Below the pieces are notes generated by a model. It was not told the origin of the DNA. It ran no database searches and saw only the letters and a list, made by a program, of their open reading frames with translations. Made by a program: the position numbers and the translations under genes. Positions 49,101-59,523 of a DNA stretch of 64,000 bases are shown piece by piece. Within the stretch, counting starts at the first letter, position 1, and every line of letters begins with the position of its first letter. The DNA comes from Purshia tridentata (lineage: Eukaryota > Streptophyta > Magnoliopsida > Rosales > Rosaceae). The stretch is from contig QANT01005302.1 in assembly GCA_003254885.1 (NCBI GenBank), positions 58,673-122,672 on the forward strand. The letters run 5' to 3'.

Positions 49101-51789
49101 TTTCAGTACCCCAGGGCTGGTAAGCTCTTTGGACCTTCATCTATATTCAACTTCTACCAATTACAGTTAAATCTTCATTTTTCAATTTGAGTTAAAGTTG
49201 AAGTCTTTGACTATTCCCATGTATTGTCAAAGTAGAAAGAGAATTAAAGGATGTGCTTTCTTTTATAGGTAGGATTGGCTCTGTCATATGCAGCCCCAGT
49301 GGTGTCTTTATTGGGAAGCTTTTTGACAAGTTTCACTGAAACAGAAAAGGAAATGGTTTCCGTTGAAAGAGCTCTTGAGGTACAAAGATGGACCTTGTCT
49401 TACACAGATTCCTATTAGTTACTTACATCTGATTTTATACTTAACAGTATATGGACATTCCTCAAGAAGAACTGCATGGATTCCAATCCTTAGCTCCCAA
49501 TTGGCCATATCAAGGACAGATTGAATTCCAGAATGTCACCTTGAGATATAAGCCGTCTTTTCCAGCTGCACTTCGTGATATTAGTTTTACTATTGAGGGA
49601 GGGATGCAGGTTAGTCAATATACTCAGCCTGATTTTATTCAACCAACCTTGTGCAATTTTTTTTTTTCAATGACTATGCTTGGCTATTAAAGCTTAAAAT
49701 TTATTTGGTTGGACTGTTCATTTATACTTCCTTTCGATTGTTAATCAGGTTGGAATCATTGGAAGGACAGGTGCTGGAAAATCTAGTGTCTTGAATGCTC
49801 TTTTCCGCCTAACACCAATTTGTACAGGATGTATTCTTGTGGATGGCATAAACATAGCTAATGCTCCTATCAGGGATGTTCGTCGACATTTCTCTGTTGT
49901 TCCTCAGACTCCATTTTTATTTGAAGGATCATTAAGGTACTCTATTAATGTGTCCTCGTAGTTGTGCTGTAGTTTGCTTTATAATATATTCATTTGATAT
50001 CCTTGGAAGTTGTAGCTATAAGCCTATAACCTTTAATTCATTTGTTTGGTCATGTCATCTACTTTCTATTCTTAAATCAGTAAATTTGCATGCATTTCTT
50101 CCAAATGTCTAGGGACAATCTAGATCCATTCCGGCTGATTGATGACTTGAAGATTTGGAAGGCTTTGGAGAGATGCCATGTCAAAGAGGAAGTAGAAGCA
50201 GCCGGAGGGCTAGATATTCACCTAAAGGAATCTGGGATGTCATTTTCTGTTGGGCAACGGCAGCTTCTTTGCCTTGCACGTGCACTTCTGAAGTCGTCAA
50301 AGGTAAGATGAGATATTTTTTCAGACTCGCATGCTAAATACTTTCAGAACAGCACAATAAATAACATGGTGAAATGTTTTTACAAAAGTCATTTCTGTAA
50401 GTCTTGATTATTCAATTGTTTAAAACCATTTTAATCTGGTTAAAGTGATTGCTTTGGATGTAATTACTAAAATTTTGACCTTATCCCACTATTTCCAGCC
50501 TCCTGCATTTTTTTATTTTTATTTTTCTGTGAGTCACTTCCTTGGTAACATAGAACTCTTTTTATTTCGAATTATATACATATATATATATATATCTCCT
50601 TTTATTCAGATTATGCTTCCCTTGCAAAAATATCATAATTATTTAATCAATTCAAAATTTAAGAAACAAAAAAATTAGAAACAAAAGGTGAAGGAAAAGA
50701 AAGGGTCATGATGCATTAGTTAAACTCTGAATTAAGTGTACATGTGTGTGGCTGTGACTGTGGCTGTGTAGTGTTGCATGGTTCCCTGGGGAAGGTTTGT
50801 TTTATTTTATTCACATATAGACTGACAATATTCACATCTTCAGGTCCTGTGTTTGGATGAATGCACAGCGAATGTTGACACTCAAACAGCATCCATATTA
50901 CAAAAGACCATTTCTAGTGAATGCAGAGGCATGACAGTTATCACAATTGCTCACCGTATTTCCACCGCCTTAAATATGGACAATGTCCTGGTCCTTGACC
51001 ATGGTATACTGGTATGTCCTATGCTTATCTTTGTGTAACTGTGTGTTTCCTGTGTTTACATGTATCTTTTTGGTTATTATTTGATATCTATTATTTTTTC
51101 ATAAGAAGCATAATGTTTATAAAAATATTAATAAGAATGGGAAGTAAAGTGGACCGGCAGTCCACAAAAATTCTGCCCTCTTCCTACAATAAGCAAGCCA
51201 CCAAAAATGACATTACAGCATCCATCTAAACTTAAAACAGAAACAAAAGCCTCCAAGCTACAACAGCTAAGATACAGCAGCTTACCAGTCCACAAAAACT
51301 ATTTGATTCCATTATTGCATAACTAAAGCTGTATGTAAGAAAAGTGAATACATATTCTAAAATGCTAGATAATATTTGGTTTCACGTGGGATGCTTCTGA
51401 GTAGTGAGTACAGTTCACCAATGATGAAATTGGCTGGCGTGGCATACTTCCTGGATTTAATCAAAAATTTTCATTAAACAAATTCTTTACATCTCCAATT
51501 GAGAATATATATAATATACTAATGTAGATGACTCGGACTATCTTTTTAAAGTCTACTTCATTTAATTGATTTTCCATTCATCACATGCTAGAATGTAGAA
51601 GGTTTCACTCATAAAAGATTGCAGTAGTGACTGGCTGGCTAATTGTTTTCTTACCTTTGAAATGCCTGCTTGAAAAATCCTTTTACCTTGGTCTCTGCCC
51701 CTGCGTAGGTTGAACATGGAAATCCGCAAGCTCTCCTACAAAATGAATTCTCCAGATTTTCAAGTTTTGCTAAAGCTTCTACAATGTGA
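31111..51789 (+). CDS. ABCC13: ABC transporter C family (MRP type), ABCC13-like, 36 exons, 1468 aa
   Basis: Full-size ABC exporter of the multidrug-resistance-associated type; substrate unknown, probably organic anions or conjugates at an endomembrane or the plasma membrane. Exons 1-8: 31111-31152, 31985-32025, 32116-32203, 33679-33834, 33924-34061, 34429-34529, 34987-35050, 36005-36253; later exons run from 36520 to 51789. Total 4407 nt, phases closed. Order: hydrophobic N-terminus, TMD1, NBD1 (Walker A GEVGSGKSS 650-658, signature LSGGQ 740-744, Walker B YILDD 761-765, H-loop His798), linker, TMD2, NBD2 (Walker A GRTGAGKS 1265-1272, signature FSVGQ 1367-1371, Walker B LCLDE with Glu1392, H-loop His1423). 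NBD1 has Asp where NBD2 has the catalytic Glu, the usual ABCC asymmetry. The start and overall pattern resemble Arabidopsis ABCC13 (MRP11). Intron 2 is unusual (AT-AC). Confidence 0.9.
32026..32115 (+). other. ABCC13: U12-type AT-AC intron (90 nt) of ABCC13-like gene
   Basis: The donor is ATATCCTTT at 32026, exactly the minor-spliceosome AT-type consensus. TCCTTAAC at 32099-32106 matches the U12 branch-site consensus, and the intron ends CTCTAC at 32115, about 10 nt later. Splicing here gives [13 protein letters not shown] in frame with the next exons. No GT donor in the region gives an open frame, and using the AG at 32122-32123 instead would shift the frame. Confidence 0.85.
33060..33381 (+). 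mobile_element. Truncated LINE (L1-type) 3'-end relic in ABCC13 intron
   Basis: A decayed coding stretch (about 33110-33200) reads, across stops and shifts, like the WLERNRRIFEDREEE-type segment found downstream of plant L1 reverse transcriptase. It is followed by a T-rich 3' tail ending with a short poly-A at about 33374-33381. It is heavily mutated and cannot be active. It lies in the intron 32204-33678. Confidence 0.5.
38040..38245 (+). mobile_element. Probable LINE 3'-tail relic in ABCC13 intron
   Basis: A T/G-rich non-coding stretch ends TTTATTTATTAATACAAGTATCGCATTTCCTATAAAAAAG, the form typical of plant L1 tails, followed by an A-rich run. No coding part is left. The call rests on tail style only and is tentative. 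Confidence 0.35.
39785..40060 (+). mobile_element. Second LINE 3'-region relic in ABCC13 intron
   Basis: GGTTTGGTTGGGAGAAACAG followed by GAGGATATTTGAGGGAG corresponds, after allowing a small indel, to a [11 protein letters not shown]-type segment of plant L1 elements. Frames are broken by shifts. It lies in the intron 39397-40874, upstream of a GC-rich insert and a compound microsatellite. Confidence 0.4.
40190..40439. repeat. GC-rich insert with three AGCGCTCGG motifs
   Basis: AGCGCTCGG occurs at 40190-40198, 40253-40261 and 40431-40439, the last two extending to CGC and CTGC. The block is much richer in GC than the surrounding intron and is bordered by a poly-T run (about 40161-40173). 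It looks like an inserted foreign element, but I do not recognise the family and see no clear target duplication. Confidence 0.4.
40492..40551. repeat. Compound microsatellite (TA)n-G15-(GA)n-(GT)n
   Basis: A TA run (40492-40505), fifteen G in a row (40508-40522), GA repeats (to about 40536) and GT repeats (to 40551). It lies deep in an ABCC13 intron. Exact unit numbers are likely to be polymorphic or to hold sequencing errors. Confidence 0.9.
43370..43440 (-). repeat. Short poly-A retroelement fragment in ABCC13 intron
   Basis: Shares GAAAC...ATTAA and the exact GGACAAGGTGTCC with the fragment at 26451-26545, in the same orientation. It lies in the intron 42737-43594, about 150 bases before the exon that carries Walker A of NBD1. 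Confidence 0.4.
48707..48988 (+). mobile_element. Complete TRIM (miniature LTR retroelement, 282 bp) in ABCC13 intron
   Basis: Left LTR 48707-48789 and right LTR 48905-48988 (about 84 bp, both containing GAATATAA, AATTGT, GCCCACAT and CAACAAA-TTTATCA). The left LTR is followed at once by TGGTATAGAACCGC, a decayed initiator-Met primer-binding site. A polypurine stretch AAGGAGGAG precedes the right LTR. Perfect 5-bp target duplication TAACC at 48702-48706 and 48989-48993. There is no coding capacity. It lies in the intron 48413-49026. Confidence 0.85.
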
Positions 51790-52818
51790 TTTCCACAAGA
51801 ACTGCTGTGCTCTTTGCTGAGTTGTTGCAATCTGCAAGTTTGATATCCAAAACAGGTCATAGTTTATTTTAATTTTGTAACCTATGTTTAATCATCAATG
51901 GAGTTGGCAATCCAGTAAAGTCACTGTTAAATATAGCTCTGGACTATTAAACTTTGAATACGAGTATCATCTGATAAATGAATCTGTATTTGACCTTCTA
52001 GGTAATGACATCTTAACAGTGTGCTAGATGAAATTGGAAATGAAATCATTTTGACAACTCTTTATTAGTGATTGTTTCCTGTCCTTTTGTATGTCTTTAG
52101 TTGAAATCATTTTGTTACCAAAAGAACGAGGGGATTATATGGGAACAACAATGTATCCTGATGATTTTGGAAGAAGTAACAGTTCAAAAATGGATATAGA
52201 AAGCATCGTTGACCTAGAAAAAAAAAACTGAAAACAAAAAAGAAAAATCTTTAGCCTTAATTTTGGAGAAGCTAACCACGAGTCACAAGATGATGCTAAC
52301 TGAAAAGTGATCTGGCTAAAACAGAATATGTATGCAGAAAAAAAAAACAGCAAAGAATATGTTTCTGTGCATACAATTACATCTCTTGACTATCTAGAAA
52401 CCTTAAAAATGTCATATTAAGAATCTCCCTTTTCTGGAATATTAATCCCACGTCCTTTTTGCATAAACAAAACTTGTTAATGAGATCATATGTCGAGTGC
52501 GGTAGAGCAATTACCTATCCTTTTTCCCATGCAACTCAGTAGGTTGGCATCTGTGCAAAGCTTGTGTGAATAGAAGAGTTTTTAGGCAACATTCTGGGAT
52601 TGTAGAGTGGTCCTGGATTTCATTGGCAGAGTTATTTTGTTGAGAAGATTATGCACCACCTCTGCTTTAGCTTAAGCATCATGTAATATTGTAAAGATCA
52701 CAAAGTTGGAAGAAGAATGGTGCACAAAAGAACAATGATAATGGAGATATCCTCTGAATATTGGGTACCTTGTAAGAGAAGACTAGGGTTACTTTGCAAC
52801 TACTGGTAAGTGTCACCA

Positions 52819-52990
52819 GGGTCGGCCTTGAGGAAAGGCAACATAGGAAACCATTTCAGGCCCAAAATTTTATAAATTCCTCATATATTATGTTAGGTTC
52901 AATTATTGATAAAAAAAATTACATGAATGGTCGAGATGCCTTATTTTTATGACTTTATCTTAGGCCCCCAAAGTCTTAAGACCGACTTGG
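52819..52990. mobile_element. Possible decayed DNA-transposon MITE
   Basis: Left end GGTCGGCCTTGAGGAAAGGC and right end, on the complementary strand, AGTCGGTCTTAAGACTTTGG agree at GTCGG-CTT-AG and again at GG. The interior carries AGGCCC-type runs. I found no target-site duplication, so this is tentative. Confidence 0.35.
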
Positions 52991-53810
52991 ATGGTCATGC
53001 ACATAGCTGCTAGACTATGGACTATGATTGTGCACATGCATTTTGGTCAATGCACAATTCTCTTTCTAATAGAGGGTTCTAACTACACGATTAGTTAAGA
53101 CGGTACAAAGAACTACACCTTTAAAACTAGGTTCATTCACTAAAGCAACAGAAGAAAGGCATAATCTCTAGTTTGTAAAATGAATTAAGATCGTGTTATA
53201 CACCTTTGACCTGAAAGGACCAACCCTAATAAATTAAGCAGCACCATAAAATAATAATGGTCGAGATATATAGAGTAAAGTATATGAATTAGTAAATTCT
53301 CAATATTAAAGGAAAAATGAAAAGAAAAATATAATAATACTAAAGAATCTAGCCACATGTCTGCTTCAGGCTCCACTGCCAATGCCCTGCCCTCACAAGT
53401 GTCAAAGTCCCAAACCTTTGTTCCCACAAAGATTCTGGGACCACAATTGCAACAACATGTGCCCAAGTTGGGAATATTGGGATTTTATTTTTTTTATTTC
53501 TGATTATTTTATAGCTATGTAACTTGTGGAAGCTTCTCGGTTTTCATTGCTTTATTATTAATTATGACCGAGAACATACATTTTTTTTCTTTTAATAACG
53601 AGAACAGATTGTACTTTGCAGTGGATATCATGTGTAAAGTCTTCAACACTCGTTTCCGAAGAATGAACAATGTCCTGAACATATTTCCATATTGTTGTGA
53701 TATAATGATATTGAGTGTTTTATTTATTTATTTTGGGAGTGAGATTTGAATTTAGAACATCTAAATAAATATATAATCGATGTGATATTGAGTATTTGAA
53801 TCCAACTAAT

Positions 53811-54122
53811 TTAACTATATGGACAGTAAATGATTTAAATTTGAAACAATATAAAACATAAACTACAAGAAAATTAGTCAAAAACCATAGGTGTATTCTC
53901 CATTGCATAAATTCAATGGTAAATAATAAGGTATAATTCACAGCAAGTGTGACTCCAATTATAAAAATTTAACTATATGGACAGTAAATGATTTAAATTT
54001 GAAACAATATAAAACATAAACTACAAGAAAATTGGTCAAAAACCATAAGTGTATTCTCCATTGCATAAATTCAATGGTAAATAATAGGGTATAATTCACA
54101 GCAAGTGTGACTCCAATTATAA
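53811..54122. repeat. 158-bp tandem duplication, two copies
   Basis: Copy 1 (53811-53968) and copy 2 (53969-54122) start TTAACTATATGGACAGTAAA and end near GTGACTCCAATTATAA, with only a few differences (for example AATTAGTC versus AATTGGTC). The high identity suggests a recent duplication. Not coding. Confidence 0.9.
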
Positions 54123-54950
54123 TTAAGTAAAAAGCTATGTCTGTCAAACATTAAAGGTAGTGTGCATTGGGAATCTCTCAATTTTTTTTGGCACAGATGG
54201 TGTAGCAAATGCCATCAATTTCTGTCATTTTCTTACTCATTCTCTCTCCTTTTAGATGTATCCGATACTTTAACTAAAAAGCTCAGATAAACTTGTCAGC
54301 CAGATAAAAAGCTCAACCCTTTTGTTAACCCAAACAAGTTGTCAACCCAAATTTTGAAACGTTATTTCTTGTTTTGCCCTTGTGTCATTAATCCATCAAC
54401 ACTCAAAGGACTTGTAGCTTATTAATTATCTCTCATTTACACCTGCAATTACAACTGATGTGTGTGCAGTGGCAGTGGGAGGTAGCATATGACTATAGTT
54501 TTCTAGTGATATATGGCGTGACGTTTGATGAAAATGGAAACTATTATTTTCACCTGAAAATTGTTTTGATTCTTTTGAATATGATGTAGGTATGATCTTG
54601 TGGGTTACATATATTGAGAATCTAATTTTTATTATAATATCCAAGAATATGATGTAGATATATATGATATTGTGTGTTACATATATTGAGAATTTAATTC
54701 ATGGAAGGATTTTGATTGTGTAACTAAGATCTTGTTGTTTTGATCCATATAAGACATATATAGGTAGAACTTACATGTCCATATGCTTATGCACTAGAGT
54801 CTAAAGGAAATTAACATGCGATGTGAGTGAGACTATGTTAACTGTTACAACTTGCAGTTTGAGACATGTACTATAAAATGTTACTATGAACAATTAATTT
54901 TTCTCATCCTCATATATTTGTGTAGAACTTACACGTACATTAATTACTTG

Positions 54951-57727
54951 TTAAAAGTCACGAGGGTCAACAAAAATCACTGGTGAAGAGGACCGAGTGT
55001 TAATCCAATCAAAGTGGTCATCACCTTGTTTCAGCTTCTTCACACACCACACATCTTCTGCCCAAGAAAGCTTTCTCCAATGGGGAATTGCCTCTCTAAC
55101 AGGGTCCCTCTGGCCCACCTCAGCCACCACAGCAGCACATCCATGTTCATCCCTCCCCATGTTATGCACAAAGTTGCACAAAGCCTCCATGACCCTCTTC
55201 CCATGCTTGCCTTCCATGTGTAACCCATACATGAAATACACCCCAAATTGCTTAAAAACATTGGGAAATGAAGGCAATCTCAGCCATGGAAGCCATGCAT
55301 CTAGCAACCTAGAGCCCACACAACACGCATATGTTAGGCTCGACACACCCTTCACTTGCAACTTGAACACTTCATTGGTGTTCCAAACACTCAGGATTGC
55401 AAAGCTTGGGGGAAGAACAATGTCTAAATTGCCCTTCAGTTGGCCCCACTTAGGGGGTAGGGACTTTTTGGGTAGGGCCATGAAGGTGCCCAAATTGAGG
55501 GGACTGGATAAGATGGTGTCTATGTCTTTGGGGAAGAATTCAGAAGTGGCAAAGAGCTTGCGGTAGATGGACTCGGCTAGCCTTGTGGGGAGCCTGACAA
55601 TTGAAACGTGGCTTGATGCTATTGGCTTGTGGTGGGCATGGACTGGTTGCACCAAGACAGTGGGTGTGCGGAACTTTTGGTATGCACATTTTAGTATGAA
55701 CAAGTTGATGGAAGCCTCGTTGGTGCAGTCTGTGGCCATGTATGCATACTCTGCTCCTTTTTGCTTGCACCATTCTTCTAAATGTTTCACTAGTTTTGTG
55801 CCAATGCCAAGCCTCCTGCATGAACAAATTAGAACCATCTAAACTTAAATTTATAGAGGGATTAATATCTAATTTTCTGAATTAAGAATCATACAAGTGA
55901 AGCATGCTATAGTACATGTAATCATCACTTAAGGGTTTTGTCAAGTATTAGTTGAAGTTGACTTTTGAACTTTTAAACCTTATTTACTTAATTTGTAATG
56001 TGAGATTAGAGGTATGAAATGACACTGTGAATCGATGAGGCAATTTACTATTGCATTTTGTCACATATATATGATATATCCAATCCAAGGGAGGGTTTGT
56101 CTAGGGATGAATCAAAACCTTTATTGGGGAGACAGAAAATAAATAAAAGCAGTGGTACTAGTGAAACTGTGTGGATCGGATGCGGCAATTTGGTAGCAAT
56201 TGTACAAACAATGAATATAGAGATGAGATGAGAATGGGATCGAGGACAGGTTAATTAATTAATATTCAAATTGTTTAATTAATTAGTAAATTAATTAAAG
56301 TATCCCCTGGTGGATACATGTGTCGATGCCAGGCTAGCTATTGCATGCTTAATGCAACTTTTGCTCCTTTCCATGATACGAGGAACATTACGTTTCTCTT
56401 TTTAGTAGAATCTATTCTCTACCTTCTCGATCTCACTCTTCATTTCTTATAACGCACTTTTTCTTGTGGGGTGGGAAAGAATGGGACTAGAATCAAGGAA
56501 GTATACACAATTAAATATGTAAGAGAAAGAGAGAGAGAGTTTTAGTTAACAAATACATTCGATCAATATAACACATGGAAAATCACAAGCAACAAAACAG
56601 TTTCTCAGTTCAAGGAGCAAAACGGGGTACAAAAGCAAAGAAGAAAAAGAAAAGAGAAGTGGCCGCTTTTTTTTTTTATAAGCTTTAACTACTACCATAA
56701 CAAGACCAANAAGCTTTAAGTACTACCATAACAAGACCAAAACTCATGCATAAACATTGACAATTCCCATGATAACACAAGTTAGTGTCACGCTAATTAT
56801 GAAGTTTGACCTTCCTAATATTTTTTAGGCCAAAATGATATGCATGATAATGCTGTAACCGTAGAACAAATTAATAAAATGGAATAGAAAAACAAGATTG
56901 TAGAGAGAGAAGGAAGAACTAGCCTGTGCGTGGGAGAGACCCTTAGCCCCAAAATATAAGCCAGCTTTACAAAAACTGAATTTCCTCGTGTGGCCTTTTT
57001 CACACAACCCCTTATAACACCCACAATCTCATTTTGTTCCCCATACTCTGCAACCTGAAGTTCACAATTTCATTTTGTTTATCAACAAAAAACACACACA
57101 TATTTTGATTGGAAAAACGCTCAAATTATATATATGAAAAAACATAAAAACGACTCGCTATATGAATGAGACCACGTGAAGTACAACGAGAAATGGCCAT
57201 AAAGTAATGTGTACATATATACATATAACTATAATATATATCCGGTCAATATTCAACTTAATTAATAATCCAATGAAATTCGCAGCCAGTCTGACATAAT
57301 TATATTTTATTTTTCTATTTCTTCACAAACAAGTACTTATATATAAAGATCAAATACATCTTGTACAAACGTACTATAGGCTTAACCAATAATATATAGA
57401 CCATTTAACAAGTTATATATATGCAACCATGCAAGGGTATAACATGAAATCATCATATATACTTATGATCAAGTAGAGAGAGAGAGAGAGAGATTATTAT
57501 AGTACCAGCATAATGTGTGTTGGGAAATGTCTAATGCGACATATAGGGTCACCCATGAGATCAGTGAGAAGGGAAGGCTTTCCCTGCTGCCCAACCCATT
57601 CACACCGCTTCTCCATCTCCTCCACCACGGCCTTGTCTCTCACTTCATTGTATTCTCTCACCGCCACTTCTTCGAGCAGAGGCTGCACTGTTGCTGATAA
57701 ATTCTCAGCAGCCACCCTTAGCAGCAT
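54951..57727 (-). CDS. HLS1-like: HOOKLESS1-like N-acetyltransferase (GNAT family), 405 aa
   Basis: Three exons on the minus strand: 57727-57506, 57054-56924, 55815-54951 (1218 nt). HOOKLESS1 and relatives are nuclear GNAT-type proteins that link ethylene, auxin and light signals in differential growth, probably through histone acetylation. Motifs seen: VAVREYNEVRDKAVVEEMEKR, DPICRIRHFPTHIML, LAYILGLRVSPTHR and the acetyl-CoA-binding RRLGIG at 118-123, then MATDCTNEASINLF, FRTPTVLVQPVHAH, EFFPKDID and the C-terminal IFVDPRDF. Length is close to Arabidopsis HLS1 (about 403 aa), but about 20 residues (MLLRVAAENLSATV...) precede the conserved VREY start. The second intron (56923-55816) has a GC donor. 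Which HLS1-like paralogue this is cannot be told. Confidence 0.9.
56680..56740. repeat. 30-bp duplication flanking an ambiguous base (N at 56710)
   Basis: AAGCTTTAACTACTACCATA plus ten bases (56680-56709) is repeated with one difference at 56711-56740, and the single N of the window stands exactly between them. It is in the HLS1-like second intron. This could be a real small duplication or an assembly join. Confidence 0.9.
57475..57492. repeat. (GA)n microsatellite in HLS1-like first intron
   Basis: Nine GA units directly after the donor region (exon ends at 57506 on the minus strand). On the coding strand it reads as CT repeats about 14 bases inside the intron. Confidence 0.9.
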
Positions 57728-59367
57728 GGTAGCTATCTAGTAGAGAAACAAAGAAAGAAACTGTATAGATGATATATGCTGCTGAAAATAAATAGCTAGC
57801 TAGCTATATATGCTTCAATCTCATGTGTTCCTATTTATAAGTAGAGGTTTGCTGATGTGGCCTGCACCCACTGCATATATAAACCGCAGGATATAAATAT
57901 ATATATTTGTGTACATACTTATTATTAATTTCTTTGGTGATGATTGGACTAGATATTGTTTCAATTATTCGCCAGCATAAGGTACATACAATGCCTTATG
58001 CCCCTGCATATGTAGCACATATAAAATAAATAACAAAAAAGAAAAAGAAAGAAGGGGCCGATGGAGATCGAGAGAGAGAGAGAGAGAGAGAGAGTACATG
58101 GTATTTATCATGTGGAGTACGTGTCAGCTTAATTGGGACTATTATGACTATATGATGACTGATATTGATGATCAGATGTGATATTACAAATGTACTAGCT
58201 AGTACTACTATCATATGGTAAGAGGGATTAGTACATGTATTAACCACACCAAATAACGTGAAAATATTAAATTATTTAAATTTTTGCTCATCATTTTGTG
58301 AATTTCGTTTATTATATTAAAATATTTGTACGTTGAGTAAATTTAGTAAACAAATTTGGTAATTTTAACATTGTATATTTATATCATAATATGATTCTAT
58401 AAATATAAATACCTTATTTTTAAGAGATACAGTACAATCAATAAATATAGTACATACAGCAATGATTTGTAATCAAACTATTTTCTTAATTTTACCTTGC
58501 CCCCTAAGTAGCCTCTTTGTGCTTTAAGAGATGCCCGAAATATATTGTATGATTACAGAGCCTTTTGCTGATCTCATACATAAACCATTCCCATACATAT
58601 ATAAAATACTATATATAGTTTCCTTTCACCAATTATTGGTGGAGGTGGTGAGAGAAGCATGCGAGCAACACGTAATTGTTGAGGGCATGTGAATGGTCCT
58701 GTGAGTGTGATCATCACCACCAAAAAGAATGATGCTTTTATATATATATATATATTATTAATGTGTAATAAAACAAAGCAAGTACGTATTAATACTACTT
58801 AGGGGAGGCTTAGCCAAAGGGGGTCCAAACTTCACCATATATATCTATGCCAATATATATATATATATATATATATATAGCTGATGGTCGATGTTTGTTC
58901 CCTAGCTTCTTAATTTGGAACGTTAATTATTATTTCGTCCTGTCAAATGGTGAAAATGGCCGCTGTTCAATTTGCACTTGAACCCTAAGCTTATACGCGT
59001 ATATTTAAAACTAAGTTTTTTATAGACTTTAGAAATTTACTGGAAACCTTTAAGTGATTCAAACCCTTTTCATAGCCACCAGTTTTTAAAATTTATATAC
59101 CTTCGCATTCTAATACTGTTTATAGTTACAATTTCATTCTTAATTATTTTCAATTTATTTTTATTTTTCTATAATTTTTTAGGGTTATTGGAGTTTATTA
59201 GTGTAAGATGTAGCATATAGTTTAGGGGGGTTATGACTTAAAATTTGGGTTTAATAATTACTCTATACTTTAGGGCCGGGTGTAGAACCATTGTTTTAAT
59301 TAGAGCTTGTTTCAGTTGATATATAGTTTTATTAATAATAAGGGGAAAAGAAATAGGAACCCTTTTA
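57728..59367. other. HLS1-like promoter region and AT-rich spacer
   Basis: Sequence upstream of the minus-strand HLS1-like start. Contains a (GA)n run at 58070-58094, AT repeats near 58740-58755 and 58853-58879, and TATAAA-like stretches near 57833-57895. CT-rich tracts (seen on the gene's strand) are common in plant promoters and leaders. No other gene seen. Confidence 0.5.
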
Positions 59368-59523
59368 GGGCTCGTTTGGCAGCGCTTTTAAAGCACTTCA
59401 AGTGTTTTTGCATGAACCACTTAGAATTTTTATAAAAATTTGTATGTGCTTCTCTGTATAACTGCTTCTAATAAAAGCGCTACTAAATAAAAATACTTCT
59501 AAGAAGCAGTGCCAAACAAACCC
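59368..59523. mobile_element. Tourist-like (PIF/Harbinger) MITE, 156 bp
   Basis: Terminal inverted repeats GGGCTCGTTTGGCAGCGCTT and, at the other end, the complement reading GGGTTTGTTTGGCACTGCTT. Flanked by the 3-bp target duplication TTA (59365-59367 and 59524-59526). The TTA target and GTTTGG inverted repeat are hallmarks of Tourist/Harbinger MITEs. No coding capacity. Confidence 0.8.

Larger units (their letters stand above)
51790..54950. other. Intergenic region between ABCC13 and HLS1-like genes
   Basis: Convergent spacer: both neighbouring genes end into it. No gene recognised. It contains a possible decayed MITE (52819-52990) and a 158-bp tandem duplication (53811-54122). Short open frames such as 53185-53466 show no family features. 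Confidence 0.5.

Noticed and set aside
54997-55566. 189-residue plus-strand open frame
   Set aside because: It lies fully antisense to the last HLS1-like exon, whose minus-strand frame has clear family motifs. No plus-strand family features.
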